From: Heterohyrax brucei
Taxonomy: Eukaryota > Chordata > Mammalia > Hyracoidea > Procaviidae
Direction: 5' to 3'
DNA length: 64,000 nucleotides
NCBI GenBank assembly: GCA_028571685.1
Contig: CM053143.1
Span: 143,254,829-143,318,828 of the forward strand
The translations under genes and the position numbers were made by a program. Positions 21,991 to 33,330 of the stretch are shown here, piece after piece. Below the pieces are notes generated by a model that saw only the letters and a list, made by a program, of their open reading frames with translations, did not search any database and had not been told where the DNA came from. Every line of letters begins with the position of its first letter. Position 1 is the first letter of the stretch.

Positions 21991-22384
21991 TTGGTGAGAG
22001 GGAAAGAATACTGGAAGGATGGAAGAACTATAGTTACCAAGCAATTTTCTGATCTTAATTTGTTTTCCTAACATCTCCCAGCTCTTCTGGCAGTCTCCAA
22101 GTCAATTTAGTAACCACTCTCTATGACTGCTCTGTGCAAACCACTTTTCTAGATGCTCTGAACGCAGGCTTGTGACTAACACTCACCTATTTCTTCTGCA
22201 GCTTTTCTCAGTGAAGGATCAGTGTGGCTGGAGTTCAGTAAAGTAGGAGGTATCTTTTGGAGGTGATGGGCAGAAGTGGGGCTGGAGACTAATAGAGAAG
22301 GCTTAGAATGGCTTGTGTGGATGTAGGAGAGAGACTGATGAGCAATATTACAGTACTACTGATGTTCCATAGCAAGAATTTATG

Positions 22385-22660
22385 GTGCATCTAGTCCAGT
22401 TTGTCCCAAACACTATCATCAGATTAATCTTCCTAAAGAACACTTGGGATAATGTTGGTCTCCTGCTGAAAAATTATCAGTTACTCCCCATTTCCTGTGG
22501 AATGAGAAATGAGCCATTATTTAACAAAGCTCTCCTACTCTCACAGACCTATTTTCCAGCACTTCTCTATGTCCCCCAGTTAAACCAAATTAATCTCTGT
22601 TTTCCAGATGTGTTTCTTACTTGTTCACATCCATGCCTCTTCTCACGAATTCCTCTTTAT
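22385..22660 (+). repeat. L2 LINE fragment
   Basis: Order of L2 3' region: TCTCCTGCTGAAAAATTATC, TTACTCCCCATTTCCTGTGG, then CTCACAGACCTATTTTCCAG. The apparent ORF here is repeat-derived. Confidence 0.6.
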
Positions 22661-22820
22661 CTAAACCCTGGTGGTGAAGTGGTTAAGAGCTACAGTTGCT
22701 AACTAATAGGCTAACAGTTCGAATCCAGCATGTGCTCCTTGGGAACTGTATGAAGCAGTACTACTCTGTCCTATAGGGTCACTATGAATCAGAATCAAGT
22801 CAGTGGCATTGTTTTGTTTA
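22661..22820 (+). repeat. AfroSINE
   Basis: AAACCCTGGTGGTGAAGTGG, AACAGTTCGAATCCAGCATG, CTGTCCTATAGGGTCACTAT. It sits at the end of the L2 fragment. Confidence 0.94.
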
Positions 22821-22832
22821 TTTTTTAGTGTT

Positions 22833-23223
22833 ATGAATAGAATTATATGCCCTCAAAATAAGCATTGTAAATCCTAACCCCAATACTTGTGGTTATAATG
22901 CCATTTGGGAGTTTTATGTGTTACATTAACGAGGCAGTATTAGTGTAGGACATGACTTAAATCAATATTCTATGACGTATAAACTGAGCAGCTTAGGTAG
23001 AGAGAAACAAGAGAGATGGGAGAAAAATAGATGCCACACTGCACAAAGGTCGCCAAGGGACCAGTGAACAGTACTTTCCTCCAAAATTAACAGAAATTCT
23101 CCCCTTAGAGCCTGTGCCCAGATTTCAGACTTCTAGCTTCCTAAACTGTGATAAAATAAATGTGTTTGCTAAAGCTACCCACTTGTAGTATTTCTGTTAT
23201 TGGAGTGTTAGAAAACTGAGACA
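22833..23223 (+). mobile_element. MaLR-type solo LTR, sense
   Basis: Starts TGTTATGAATAGAATTATAT, GGTTATAATGCCATTTGGGA; ends CTTGTAGTATTTCTGTTATT then GAAAACTGAGACA. Typical MLT1-like ends, including AATAAA at 23155. Non-coding. Confidence 0.75.
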
Positions 23224-23346
23224 CCCAGGAAGATCTTTTCCTTGCCCCACTTTCACCTGTTAAATCTTGCCCATCCAGCTCTCATCTTCTTTGTTCTCAG
23301 ATCCATTACCCACTGTCCTTATTATCTAGTGCTGTGACAGCAGAGA

Positions 23347-23502
23347 GAAACCCTCATAGCATAGTGGTTAAGTGTTCTGGCTGCTAACCAAAAGGTCAGT
23401 AGTTCAAATCAACCAGGTATTCCTTGGAAACTTATGTGGACAGTTCTACCTTGTCTTACAGAGTCTGTATGAGTCAGAATGGCAATGAGTTTGGTTCTTT
23501 TT
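23347..23502 (+). repeat. AfroSINE inside LTR
   Basis: GAAACCCTCATAGCATAGTG, GTCAGTAGTTCAAATCAACC, TGAGTTTGGTTCTTTTT. Flanked by AGCAGAGA and AGCAGAAA, a likely target duplication. Confidence 0.93.
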
Positions 23503-23633
23503 GGTGGTAGCAGAAATGCTACGAGTGACTGACTTCAAAGAGCACAAATTTATTTTCCCACAGCTTAGGAGGCTTGAAGTCCAAATTCAGACTGTGTCTC
23601 TGTGGGAGATCCCTTCTTCGTCTATTTCCTCTC

Positions 23634-23782
23634 CTAAACCCACTGCCATGGAGTCAGTTCTGATTCATAGTGACCCTATGGGACAGAGTAGAACTGCCTT
23701 ACAGAGTTTCCAAGGAATGCCTGGTGGATTTGAACTGCCAACCTTTTGGTTAGCAGCTGTAGCAGTTAACCGCTATGCCAGC
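23634..23782 (-). repeat. AfroSINE, antisense, inside LTR
   Basis: CTAAACCCACTGCCATGGAG, GTGACCCTATGGGACAGAGT, GGTTAGCAGCTGTAGCAGTT and CCGCTATGCCA. Confidence 0.94.
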
Positions 23783-23872
23783 TGGCAGTTCTTGGAGTTC
23801 TTGGGCTTGTGGATCCATCTGTCTCTGTTTTCATCAGAGAGCATGTACTTTTCCCCCTTCTCAACTCATAGC

Positions 23873-23932
23873 AGTTGTTATAGAGTTGCTATGAATTGGA
23901 ATCGACTCCAGAGCAATGGGTTTGGTTTTCGT
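23873..23932 (+). repeat. AfroSINE tail fragment inside LTR
   Basis: AGAGTTGCTATGAATTGGAA, TCGACTCCAGAGCAATGGGT then TTGGTTTTCG. Head and middle missing. Confidence 0.8.
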
Positions 23933-24140
23933 TTTACCCTCCCCCTTTTGTGCTTACTTCTGTATATAGCCTGCTCTTTTTATAACTCAGAAGAGATTAA
24001 GTTCAGGACACACCTTAGTGTATATGGCCTTAGTGATGTAACAAAGAAAACTCTATTCTCAGCTGGAATTCATCCACAGATGTAGGGGTTAGCATTCCAA
24101 TACATATTTTAGGGGGAAGTGATTCAATCTATAACACTCT

Positions 24141-24649
24141 TCCTTACTGCTGATCTTTCTCAACTTTTGTTTCTCAGGCTCCCTTGTCACCTGGCTTGTC
24201 TTTAGGCTCAGCCGTCAGGAGACACTAGTGGAAGATGGAGTGAAGAAGGTGTAAATTCGGGACATTTCTTCCCCTCGTTTTCAGCCTCAGGATGCATGTC
24301 CTTCAGTGGTCCTGTCTTTCACCAGAGAGCCTCTTCCTCTCTGCTCCTAGCTGCTGCCAGGGACCTCCGGTGTTAGGCTTTAGTAACCTCCAGCTGACAC
24401 CTGCGGCTCAAGGGGCAGTAAGAGAGTCTGTTGTTGCTATACTGTTTTTCTTTTTTTTCACTGTTTCTTGTTCAGCTTTTCCAACATCTTTCTTATTAAT
24501 TTCTTCTGTACAAAATTTCTTATATGGAAACACCTGATGTTAACTATTTTTTTGATTTGATGATGCTTTATAATCCTTAGAAAATGAAATTACTGGTTTT
24601 AAACCACGTGGACATTGTAGTGCTCTTGTCTTGTTCCTTGCTACTACTT
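24141..24649. other. Unique non-coding sequence
   Basis: No gene or repeat recognised. Confidence 0.45.
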
Positions 24650-24770
24650 GTCAGCTCTTTAGGGCTCACAGTCATCTTTGAGTTTGATCCTTACAGCATC
24701 TGGCAGAGAACTTTGTTCATGGTACATGCTGATTATTTATTGAGTTGGACATACAAATCGTCTGCTTGGC
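24650..24770 (+). repeat. L2 LINE 3' end
   Basis: GTCAGCTCTTTAGGGCTCAC, ACAGCATCTGGCAGAGAACT, CATGGTACATGCTGATTATT: the L2 3' terminus order. Confidence 0.55.
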
Positions 24771-25124
24771 ATATATATTTTTCATTTTCATTTTATTTTC
24801 CAGCTATTCATTGCTAAAACATAGAAGTAAGTTAACTTTTTATATTGACTTTCCTACAGTCTTGCTAAATTTACTGTCTTATTCTAATGGTTATTTTGTA
24901 AGTTCCCTAGGGTTGTCTACATATCATGTCATGTCATCTGAACGGATGGATATCTTTTAGTTTTTTTTGTCTTACTGCAAGATCTATGATTTCCAGCAAA
25001 TGTTGAATACCTCTAGAATATCTTACCTTGATCCATCAGAGAAAATGTTCAGTCTATTATCATTTAGTATGATGTTACCTAAAAGATTTCTATAGACATG
25101 TTTTATCTATTTGTAGATGCTCCC

Positions 25125-25570
25125 TTCTGTCTTAGATTCCTAATGCTAGCCATAACAACATACCACAAAGTGAGTGGCTTTAAAAAAACAGAAATTTGTT
25201 ATAGTTCTGCAGTCTATGAGTTCAAATTCAGGGTATCAGCAGGGCCATACTCTCTCTCTTTTGCTGTAGGGAAGATTCTTCCTTGTCTCTTTCAACTTCT
25301 GGTAGCCCTGGGAGTCTCTTGGCATTTCTCTGCTTGTTGATACACCCTTCCATAGTGTTTTCCCCCTGCCTGACTCTTTATAAAGTCTTTTCTCCCCTTT
25401 TGTAAGACTCCACTCAAACGAGATTAAGACCCAGCCTACTCCCTTATGACCTCATTAGCTTAACTGACATATTCAAAGAAAAATTCAGTTTCCAAACAAG
25501 TCCACATCCACAGGTAAAGGAGTTAATACTTCAACACATTTTTGGGGCAACCACAATTCAGTCTAAAATA
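25125..25570 (-). mobile_element. MaLR-type solo LTR, antisense, inside L1
   Basis: TGTCTTAGATTCCTAATGCT, ACAACATACCACAAAGTGAG, CAGAAATTTGTTATAGTTCT and final ACCACAATTCAGTCTAAAAT. Non-coding. The short ORF at 25098-25340 is within this LTR. Confidence 0.78.
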
Positions 25571-25660
25571 CTTTCAAATTCTAGTTTGCTGAGAGTTTTT
25601 ATTATGACCATGTATTGTTGAATCTTGTCAAATATTTTTTCTACATCTGTTGGAATGATT

Positions 25661-25812
25661 GGAGGCTTGGTGGCATGGTGGTTAAGAGGTTGGCTGCTAA
25701 CCAAAAGGTCAGCAGTTTGAATCTATCAGCCACTCTTTGGAAGCCCTATGGGGCAGTTCTATTCTGTCCTGTAGAGTCACTAAGACTCAGAATCTGCTTA
25801 ATGGCAATGAAT
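25661..25812 (+). repeat. AfroSINE inside L1
   Basis: GGCTTGGTGGCATGGTGGTT, CCAAAAGGTCAGCAGTTTGA, GCCCTATGGGGCAGTTCTAT and a degenerate tail. Confidence 0.94.
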
Positions 25813-26117
25813 TCAATGAGATGAAACACTCATATGATTTTTCTCCTTATCTTTTATTTCACTAACAAAGTGAATTTTATTGATTGCTTTTCAATGTTGA
25901 ACCTGTATTTCTTATTTTAAGCTATTAAATCCACTTTTCATTGTAATAATCTCTACTGAATTTGTCTGTAAGACTTGATCCCAAATGTTCCAGATTTTAG
26001 GATCTGAAATGTCAAAGATATTTCAGAGACCATGAAGCCTTTCCTGACTTTATCTTATCTCTCATACTACTATATTTGGAAATATAGAGATAGAGTAGTA
26101 CACTAAGGGCCAATAAT

Positions 26118-26318
26118 ATACAGTAATGTTTCTCAAAGTGTGATTTGAGAACTTTGCAGCAGAATTCCTTAAGGTGTTTGATTAAGTTGAAGATTTCTGT
26201 GACTCAGTCTGTACCTCATTCAGATTCTGAGATAAGGGCCCTGGGATATGCATTTTAAACAACTTTAAACAAATTTCATAGTTGCCATTCATACTAAATT
26301 GAGAAAACCACTGCTACT
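26118..26318 (+). repeat. MER5A-like DNA transposon relic
   Basis: CAGTAATGTTTCTCAAAGTG at the start, GGGATATGCATTTTAAACAA in the middle, AACCACTGCTA at the end. Non-autonomous hAT relic with a larger central divergence. Confidence 0.6.
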
Positions 26319-26339
26319 TACTTAACTGTGTATGGGTTT

Positions 26340-26500
26340 TGGGGGTGTGTTATACAAGGTATCTTCTGCCATTTCATATAAAGGAGATATTATTATCCTG
26401 ATTTTGTAACTGTGAAATCAAAGTTGAGTTTGGTTTAAAAAGACATCTGAGTTCATTCAGCTAGTAACTGGCACAACCAAAGCCTGATGTCAATGACTAC
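26340..26500 (+). repeat. MIR-like SINE
   Basis: GGAGATATTATTATCCTGAT, then CATTCAGCTAGTAACTGGCA. Diverged. 26501-26889 shows nothing recognisable. Confidence 0.5.
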
Positions 26501-26889
26501 AATAAACCGGGCCTGGCCATTCACAGTTCATTTTCCCTATTATTCTGTCTGAGTTACCTGTAACTCAGCAACCATTTGCTTGCTGTATCTGTGGACAGGC
26601 TTTCATGTCTTCACTTAAGTGAGAAATTTATGTGATTCATCTAAAACTAAAAGCTGAAACTTGACTTCTAAATGAGTTGTTTGCCTTTGATTCACAGATT
26701 TGGATTCAAAGATTCATATTTGGGAAAACCAATAAACAACAAATTCCCTAAAAAAGAAACTTTTCATTGTTTTCATATGTTGTGATGACAATCCTATGAT
26801 TCCACAATAGTTGTAAATTATATACAGAAAACCAATAATTAATGACTATTAAATAGCTTTTCTCAAACTACAGATTAATCTTACTTTAA

Positions 26890-28490
26890 ATATAGGTGCA
26901 TAAAACTAAAATAAAGTACCAGCAAGTACCAAAAGCAGTTTACAGATGCAATGCAATCTTTATCAAGATTCCAACAGCATTCCTTACAGAAGCAGAAAAA
27001 CTAATCCTCAGCTTCATATGGAAAGACAAGAGACCCGGAACAGCCAAAGCAATTCTGAAGAAGAATAAAGTAGGAGGCCTAATACACAGAACAGTGAAAT
27101 AGAACTGAATATCCATGAGTGACTCTAAACTTCTACGGCCAACTAATTTTCAAAGGAAGCTAAATGGGGAAGGGGCATCTCTTCAACAAATGGCAGCGGG
27201 AAAATGGAGTTTCCACATTCAGAAAAATGAGACAAGATTCGTACATCACCCCATACAAAAAAACTAATTCAAAATGGATCAAGGACCTAAGTGTTAATTC
27301 TCAAACCACAAAGTTCTTGGCAGAAAATATAGGAACAAATCTTTGGATCCTAGTTTTTTGGGTGATAGATTATCAAACTCAATAGCAAATGCATAAACAA
27401 TAGACAACAAAATAGATAACTGGGAATTCAGAAAAATTAAATACTCATATATTTAAAAATACTACCAAAAGAGTAGACAGACAATCCACAGACTGGTAAA
27501 AATTATGAGGAAAAATATAATTGATCAGGGTCTGATTTTAAAATACATAGAAAACTCCTTCAAAGGTAACAACAAAAAGACAACCCAATCCAAATGGGAC
27601 AAAGTACATGAATGTACACTTCACCAAAAAAGATCTTCAAATGACCAGAAGATACATGAAAAGAAGCTTCAGATCATTAACTATCAGAGAAATGCAAACC
27701 AAAACCACAATGCGAGACCATTTCTCTCTCACCAAGATGGCTAAGATTAAAAGCAAAAACAAAAATACAAATTAACAACAACAGAAGATTACTGACAAGT
27801 ATTAGAGAGGGTATGGAGAAATAAGAATACTCATCCACTGCTGGTAGGAATGTAGAATGGTACAACCATTGTGGAAAACAGTCTTATGATGTCTCAAAAG
27901 CTAGAGTTCAAGTTACACCCGCCCTATGACCCCACAATTCCATTGCTAGGTATAAGAGGGATAGTGTACCCTAGGGATCTAATAGAAGTGACATAAACTG
28001 ATATGAGCACACTTACGTTCATCAAAGTGCTGTTCTCAAGAACAAAAAGATGGAAACAATCTAAGTGCCCATCAGTGGATGAACAGATAAGTAAAATATG
28101 GTACTACATAGCAATAAGGAAAAATGAGTTCTCAAAACATCTTGGAACATGGATGAACCTAGAGGATGTTATGTTTAGCAGAATAAGTCAATCATAAAAA
28201 AACAAATTCTGCATGTTCTCACTTTTATAAAATGACACAAACAGGTAAATATACAGAAACTAATGTTCATTAGCAGTTACCAAGGATGGATGTGGGGAAG
28301 AGGGAATTCACTTTGTAGACAGTAGACACCTGTTATTTTTGGTGATGGGAAAGGTAATACCAAATGAGGGTGAAGTGTGCACAGTTCAGTCATGTCACTA
28401 AAACGTACACAAGAAAGAAGGACCTGTTAGAATTGCTGTGGCACATACAATTTTGAAACAATAGCAACAGCAAACAAAAAATATAATTGC
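26890..28490 (+). mobile_element. L1 3' half, sense
   Basis: C-terminal ORF2 with lesions: [20 protein letters not shown] (26980-27060), NSKWIKDLSVNSQTTKF (27265-27320), INYQRNANQNH (27680-27710). Then the L1 segment for GGTACAACCATTGTGGAAAA and a 3' UTR with GTAGACACCTGTTATTTTTG. Older and more degraded than the 7.1-12.5 kb copy. Confidence 0.88.
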
Positions 28491-28539
28491 AGATGTGTAT
28501 GTATACATATAATCTGAGAAACTAGACTGACTAACCTGA

Positions 28540-29355
28540 GAAACTAGACTACACAACTGGAGGAAGGCTTCTTAACAACCTGTGTTATGCAGATGACACA
28601 GCTTTTCTCCCTACAAGTCAAGAGGACTTAAAGTACTTGCTGCTCAAGATCAAAGGCTACAGCCTTCAGTAGGAGTTACAGCTCACCTTGAAGAAAATGG
28701 AGATCTTTACAGCTGTATCAATAAACAATAGCACAATAAATGGAGAATAATTGAACAGCATGATAAATGGAAATATATTGAAGATTTTGTTTTACTTGGA
28801 TCCATAATCAATGCCTGCAGAAAGTCAAGAAATCAACTGATGCATTGCACTGGGCAAGTCTGCAGACTGCTTTAAAAATATTAAAAAGTATAGATGTTAC
28901 TCTGGAGACTAAGGTGTGCCTAACCCAAGCCGTGATGTTTTCAATTGCCTCACATGCATGGGAAGGCTAGACAACGAATTTGGAAGGCTGGAGAAGCACT
29001 GATGCCTTTAAATTGTGGTTTTGGCAAAAAAACAGTGAACATATCATGGATTTCCAGAAGAACATACAAATCTGCCTTGGAAGAAGCACAGCCAGAATGC
29101 TCCTTAGAAGTAAGGATAATGAGACTTTGTGTTGCTTACTTTGGACCTGTTATCAGAAAGGACTAGTTCTTGGAGAAGGACTTCATCCTTGGGGTCAGAG
29201 AAGAAGAAAACCCTCTAAGAGGTGGATTGACTCTGTGGCTACAGCAATAGGCTGAAACAACGTAATGATTAAGAAGATGGCACAGGAATGTGTTTCATTC
29301 TCTTATGCCTAGGGTTGCTATGAATTGGAACCAACTCGAGGCACTGAACAACATA
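28540..29355 (+). mobile_element. RTE-clade LINE, 3' half
   Basis: Starts with a reverse-transcriptase block (TGTTATGCAGATGACACAGC, which encodes the ADD motif), then the post-RT domain with MDFQKNIQICLGRSTARM (29046-29100), ending TTGCTATGAATTGGAACCAA and GAACAACATAAG. Frameshifts present. The ending is shared with AfroSINE tails. Confidence 0.88.
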
Positions 29356-29470
29356 AGTATGTGTATAGGCATACATATGGATAGGTACATATACGTGGGT
29401 ATATATGTAGGTATATATAGGTGTGTGCATATGTTTGTGACTATATATACATGTATTCATATGTATAATA
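29356..29470. repeat. Impure TATG/TATA microsatellite
   Basis: Degenerate purine-pyrimidine repeats (GTATGTGTATAGGCATACAT etc.) directly after the RTE tail; probably grown from the tail repeat. Confidence 0.75.
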
Positions 29471-29599
29471 AAGCACTTGGGGCAGAGTTATGAATACTTC
29501 TTAGACGTAACCCAACACCTCACAGGATTGGTATTCTGGATTTAAACAATTAGGACCATAGTTCCATGGTACATCTTCGTCAATTGGCATAACATAGTT

Positions 29600-30310
29600 T
29601 ATAAATTATATTCTACATCCTACTTTAGTAAGTAGAGTCTGGGGTCTCAAAAACTTGTGAGTATCCATTTTAGACATAACTCTTGGTCTCTACTTGTCCA
29701 GAGCAAAAGACAAAGAAGGAATTTCCAAAATACTCAAAGAAGAAAATAGATCAGAGCACTAATCGGAGACACAAACCAACATCTCATCTACCCTGAGACC
29801 AGAAGAACTGGATGGTACCCAGTTATCATTACCAAACATTCTAATCGGGGCCGCAATAGTAGATGCTGACAGAACAGGAGAAAAATATGGAATAGAACCT
29901 TAAGTTGCTTTAAAAGAAAAAAGCAGACTTACTGGACTGGTTGTGACTGCAGGAATCCCTTGATACTATCACCCTAAATTGCTCTTTAAACCTTGAACCA
30001 AGACTAACCTCCAAGGTCCTTTTAGCTAAGTAAGAGATTGGCTCACACAATGCCCCCCTTAAATACTATACTCCTTTAAAAAATCATTTGTGAGAGGCCA
30101 AAAGACAGGCAGTGACTTTAACACAAATACAAGAATGTAACGGGTAGGGAAACTGGATTAATGAAACCACCCTAACTGAAATAACAAGAATATCCATGCA
30201 CTGTGAAAAATGCAATCAGTGTCACTGAACAATTTGTGTAGAAATTTTTGAATGGGAAAGTAAACTGCTGTGTAAATACCTAGAACACAATAAAATATTT
30301 TTAATAAATA
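29600..30310 (+). mobile_element. L1 3' UTR fragment, sense
   Basis: AGAAGAACTGGATGGTACCC, CAGTTATCATTACCAAACAT match the 59930 region and the reverse complement of the 7560 region. Ends with ATCAGTGTCACTGAACAATT and ACACAATAAAATATTTTTAA. The adjoining 29471-29599 is unclear. Confidence 0.55.
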
Positions 30311-30409
30311 GTAGCAGGTGAGATCCACTAGTATATGAAATAATGACTTATCACAACAAAGAAGGATTTATTCCAGAAATAAGAATAACTTATTAATATA
30401 AGTCATTGT

Positions 30410-30924
30410 CATGGATTGAATTATGTCCCCCCAGAAATATGTGTAGCCATGTGACTGGGCCCAGTATTTTATGACTGTCCTCTGTTTTGTGATTTTCCTA
30501 TGCTGTATGTTAAAGGATTAGGGTAGGACTATAAATCCGTTTATAGGATTACCTCCTAGCTCCACTGCAAAGGGAGTCTCCTTGGTGTATGGCTTGTACC
30601 ACCCTTAATCCTTTCATCTTGCAAGAGATAAAAGGAAAGAGAAGCAAGCAGAGAATTGGAAATCTCACACCATTAAGAAAACAGCACCAGGAGAAGGGTG
30701 CATCCTTCAGACCTGAGGTTCCTATGCCAAGATGCTCCCTGGACAAAGACTGATGCAATACAAGGAATTTTCTCCAGAACCGACAAGGGGGAAAGCCTTC
30801 CCCTAGAGCAGACATCCTGAATTCGGACTTGTAGCCAACCAGACTGTGTAACAATAAACTTTCCCTTGTTAAAGCCATCCACTCTGTCGTATTTCTGTTA
30901 GAACATCACTTGCCAACTAAAACA
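30410..30924 (+). mobile_element. MaLR-type solo LTR, sense
   Basis: Begins TGTCATGGATTGAATTATGT then CCCCCCAG, has CAATAAACTTTCCCTTGTTA near the end, and ends GCCAACTAAAACA. Very similar in inverse to 31725-32198. Antisense ORFs inside it are non-genic. Confidence 0.85.
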
Positions 30925-31724
30925 CTCATCATATTAATGAGTGTGGGTAAATATAATTACTTTTATAAAACCAGAAGTTCATTTAATAAAATCAACATTT
31001 ATTCCTGCTCCTAATTAAAAATAAAACATGGGTAAAATAGAAATAAATGAAGACTTCCTTAATATGAATAAAACATCTCAAACCAATGGTAAGCACGATG
31101 ATTGACGATGAAACACTAGAAGCATTGCAATAAAGCCAGGAACTACGCTAGAACTATTAAGGCAATTTTTTTGGTTTGTTTTTAAGATCCTTTTGATAAC
31201 AGGATAGCAACACTCTTGCTTATTATGTTCTGAAAGTTTTAGTCTAGGCAAGTAAACTTCAAAACTAAATGTCTATTAAAAAATATGAAGCAAGGAATAA
31301 TTTTGCATAATATGATTGCATAGCAGGAGATGGATGTGACAATGTGGTTGGTTTCAAAACAGAAAAATTTTTGGACATAAAATACATTAAGGCAAAATTG
31401 TTCTAATAATAACAGCAACACAAGTACAGAATATCTAGGAATTAAGAATAAGAATGAAGGACCTGTATGAGGAAACTTTTTTGAGAGACATATAATAATT
31501 ACCCAACATTTACTGTGATGTAAAATATCTGTGGTTGACAAGACCATTTTAAGAGAGTGATTTTTCAAATCAGTAGGGAAAAGGTGAATTATCGATTAAA
31601 TACTGTTTAGGGTATTAGAAAATATAAAGTTAGGTTTTCTTCCTCTCATCTTACACTAAAATAAATTTGAGGTAGCTGTCAGCTGGTCAATGGCAGCTCA
31701 TGGTGACCCCATGGGGTCTAGTCA
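30925..31724. other. Unique AT-rich non-coding spacer between inverted LTRs
   Basis: Nothing gene-like. The start resembles L1 ORF2 remnants (ATAATATGAATAAAACATC region), weakly. Confidence 0.4.
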
Positions 31725-32198
31725 CCTGGTACTGCTCTAACAGAAATACTGCAGAGTGGATGGCTTTAAAAGAGAAGTGTTTCTTCTTACACAGTCCAGT
31801 AGGCTACAAGTCCAAATTCAGGGTCTCTCCTCCAGGGTCAGGATTTCTCCCTTGTTGGCTCTGGAGGAAAGACCTTGTATGGCACCAGTCTTTGTTCAGG
31901 GAGCATCTTGGCATAGGAACCTCAGGTCTGAAGGATGCACTCTTCTCCTGGTGCTGTTTTCTTGATGGTGTGAAGTTTCCAAATCTCTCTGCCAGGTTTT
32001 TCCTTTTATAGCTCAAGAGATTGCCTCAAGGCACAAAACAAATTTACACACTGACTCTTGCTCTATCAACACAATTGCTGCACATCCACCCGTATTAACG
32101 TCACAGAGGTAGACATTCCAACGTGGAGGAACATCACCCAATACCAGGAATTATGGCACACACAGATTTTGGGGGGGAACACATTCAATCCACGACAT
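31725..32198 (-). mobile_element. MaLR-type solo LTR, antisense
   Basis: GCTACAAGTCCAAATTCAGG, CATCTTGGCATAGGAACCTC, GGTGCTGTTTTCTTGATGGT, final ACACATTCAATCCACGACA. Inverted relative of the LTR at 30410-30924. Confidence 0.85.
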
Positions 32199-32455
32199 CA
32201 TCTATATCTAAGTAAACTATACATCATGATATTTTCAGTGACTGATTTTTTTGGAAGTAGATTGCAAGACCTTTTTTCTGGGATACCTACTAGTGAATTC
32301 TACTCATCAATCTTTCACTTAGTGGCCAAGTGTTTTAACTGTGTAACTCAGGGAGATTTGGTGGGGAAAACACATAAATAATTACATAACCTGGGATGGA
32401 ATTTTGAAAGTTTTTTTTTTCTGTTTATATTTTCTTTATTTTTTTCCTAGAGTGA

Positions 32456-33084
32456 TTGTCTTAGTTATGTTGTTTGCTGTAATAGAAATACGACAAGCAG
32501 GTGGCTTTAACAAAATTTATTTTCTCAGCCTACGAGGCTAAAAGTCTGAATTCAGGGTATCAGCTCTAGGAGAATGTTTCCTGTCTGTGTTGGTTCTGGG
32601 AGAAGGTCTTTGCCATCCCTCTTCTTTTCTGGGAGTTTGTCAGCACAGGGACTCCGGGCCCAAAGGATACACTCCGCTCCAGCCTCTAGGGTTTGGATAA
32701 TATGAATTCCCTGTCTCTCTGCTCACCTCTCTCTCCTCTTGTCTCTTGTGAGATAAAAGGTGATGCAGCCTGCATCCCAGAGAAACTCCCCTTACATCAG
32801 ATCAAGCTGTAACCTGAGTAAAGACGTTATATCTCCCCTACCCTTTTAAGCATGACCTAATCTTGCTGCATTAATCACAGGCAGAGATTAGAATTTAGAA
32901 CACATATGAAAATTACATCAGGTCACAAAATGAAGAACAGCCACACAATACTGGAAATGAAGAACAGCCACACAATACTGGAAATGAAGAACAGCCACAC
33001 AATACTGGAAATGAAGAACAGCCACACAATACTGGAAATTAACACATATTCGGGGGGGGGGGTGACACAATTCAATCCAGGGCA
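32456..33084 (-). mobile_element. MaLR-type solo LTR, antisense, with internal minisatellite
   Basis: TGTCTTAGTTATGTTGTTTG, GGTGGCTTTAACAAAATTTA, GGTCTTTGCCATCCCTCTTC; ends GACACAATTCAATCCAGGGC. A four-copy 27-bp repeat and a G10 run lie near its end. Confidence 0.82.
32930..33037 (+). repeat. 27-bp minisatellite, 4 perfect units
   Basis: The unit begins ATGAAGAACAGCCACACAAT and ends ACTGGAA, from 32930, 32957, 32984 and 33011. All four are identical base for base, unlike the diverged LTR around them. Unit length is a multiple of three, so an ORF repeats MKNSHTILE; it is not a gene. No spacers, so not CRISPR. Confidence 0.97.
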
Positions 33085-33169
33085 GTGATTATATATTTAA
33101 AAAGTGATTTTATAATAAAAATTTCATTCTAACTAGAACACTTAGGCTAACAAGAAATTATAAGACAAG

Positions 33170-33330
33170 GAACTAAACCCACTGCCGTTGAGTCTATTCC
33201 AACTCACAGTGACACTGTAAGATAGAGTAGAGCTGTCCCATAGATTCCAAGGACTGTCTGGCAGATTTGAACTCCCCATCTTTCTGTTAGGAGATGCAAC
33301 ACTTAACCATTACTTCACCATGGTATCCAA
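33170..33330 (-). repeat. AfroSINE, antisense
   Basis: TAAACCCACTGCCGTTGAGT, CCAACTCACAGTGACACTGT, AACACTTAACCATTACTTCA. Confidence 0.94.

Larger units (their letters stand above)
23316..24140 (-). mobile_element. MaLR-type solo LTR, antisense, with SINE insertions
   Basis: LTR start TCCTTATTATCTAGTGCTGT at 23316, continuing after a SINE at about 23505 (CACAAATTTATTTTCCCACA, GGAGGCTTGAAGTCCAAATT) and ending GTGATTCAATCTATAACA near 24140. Three AfroSINE segments lie inside. The ORF at 23501-24085 is an accident of this mosaic. Confidence 0.75.
24815..25960 (-). mobile_element. Old L1 ORF2 fragment, antisense, split by an LTR and a SINE
   Basis: 24815-25124 is the reverse complement of L1 reverse-transcriptase sequence (TGTCATCTGAACGGATGGAT region resembles 9860-9890). 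It resumes at 25571 (TTGCTGAGAGTTTTTATTAT, compare 10110-10140) and again after the SINE at 25813 to about 25960. Both later elements inserted into it. Confidence 0.75.

Noticed and set aside
23501-24085. 194-codon ORF, one of the longest in the window outside L1 and CNGA1.
   Set aside because: It runs through an LTR, an antisense AfroSINE and a SINE tail; no protein family resemblance.
32906-33088. ORF with a repeated MKNSHTILE peptide, and a repeat array resembling CRISPR.
   Set aside because: It is a 27-bp tandem repeat without spacers inside an LTR in a mammalian genome; open only because the unit is a multiple of three.
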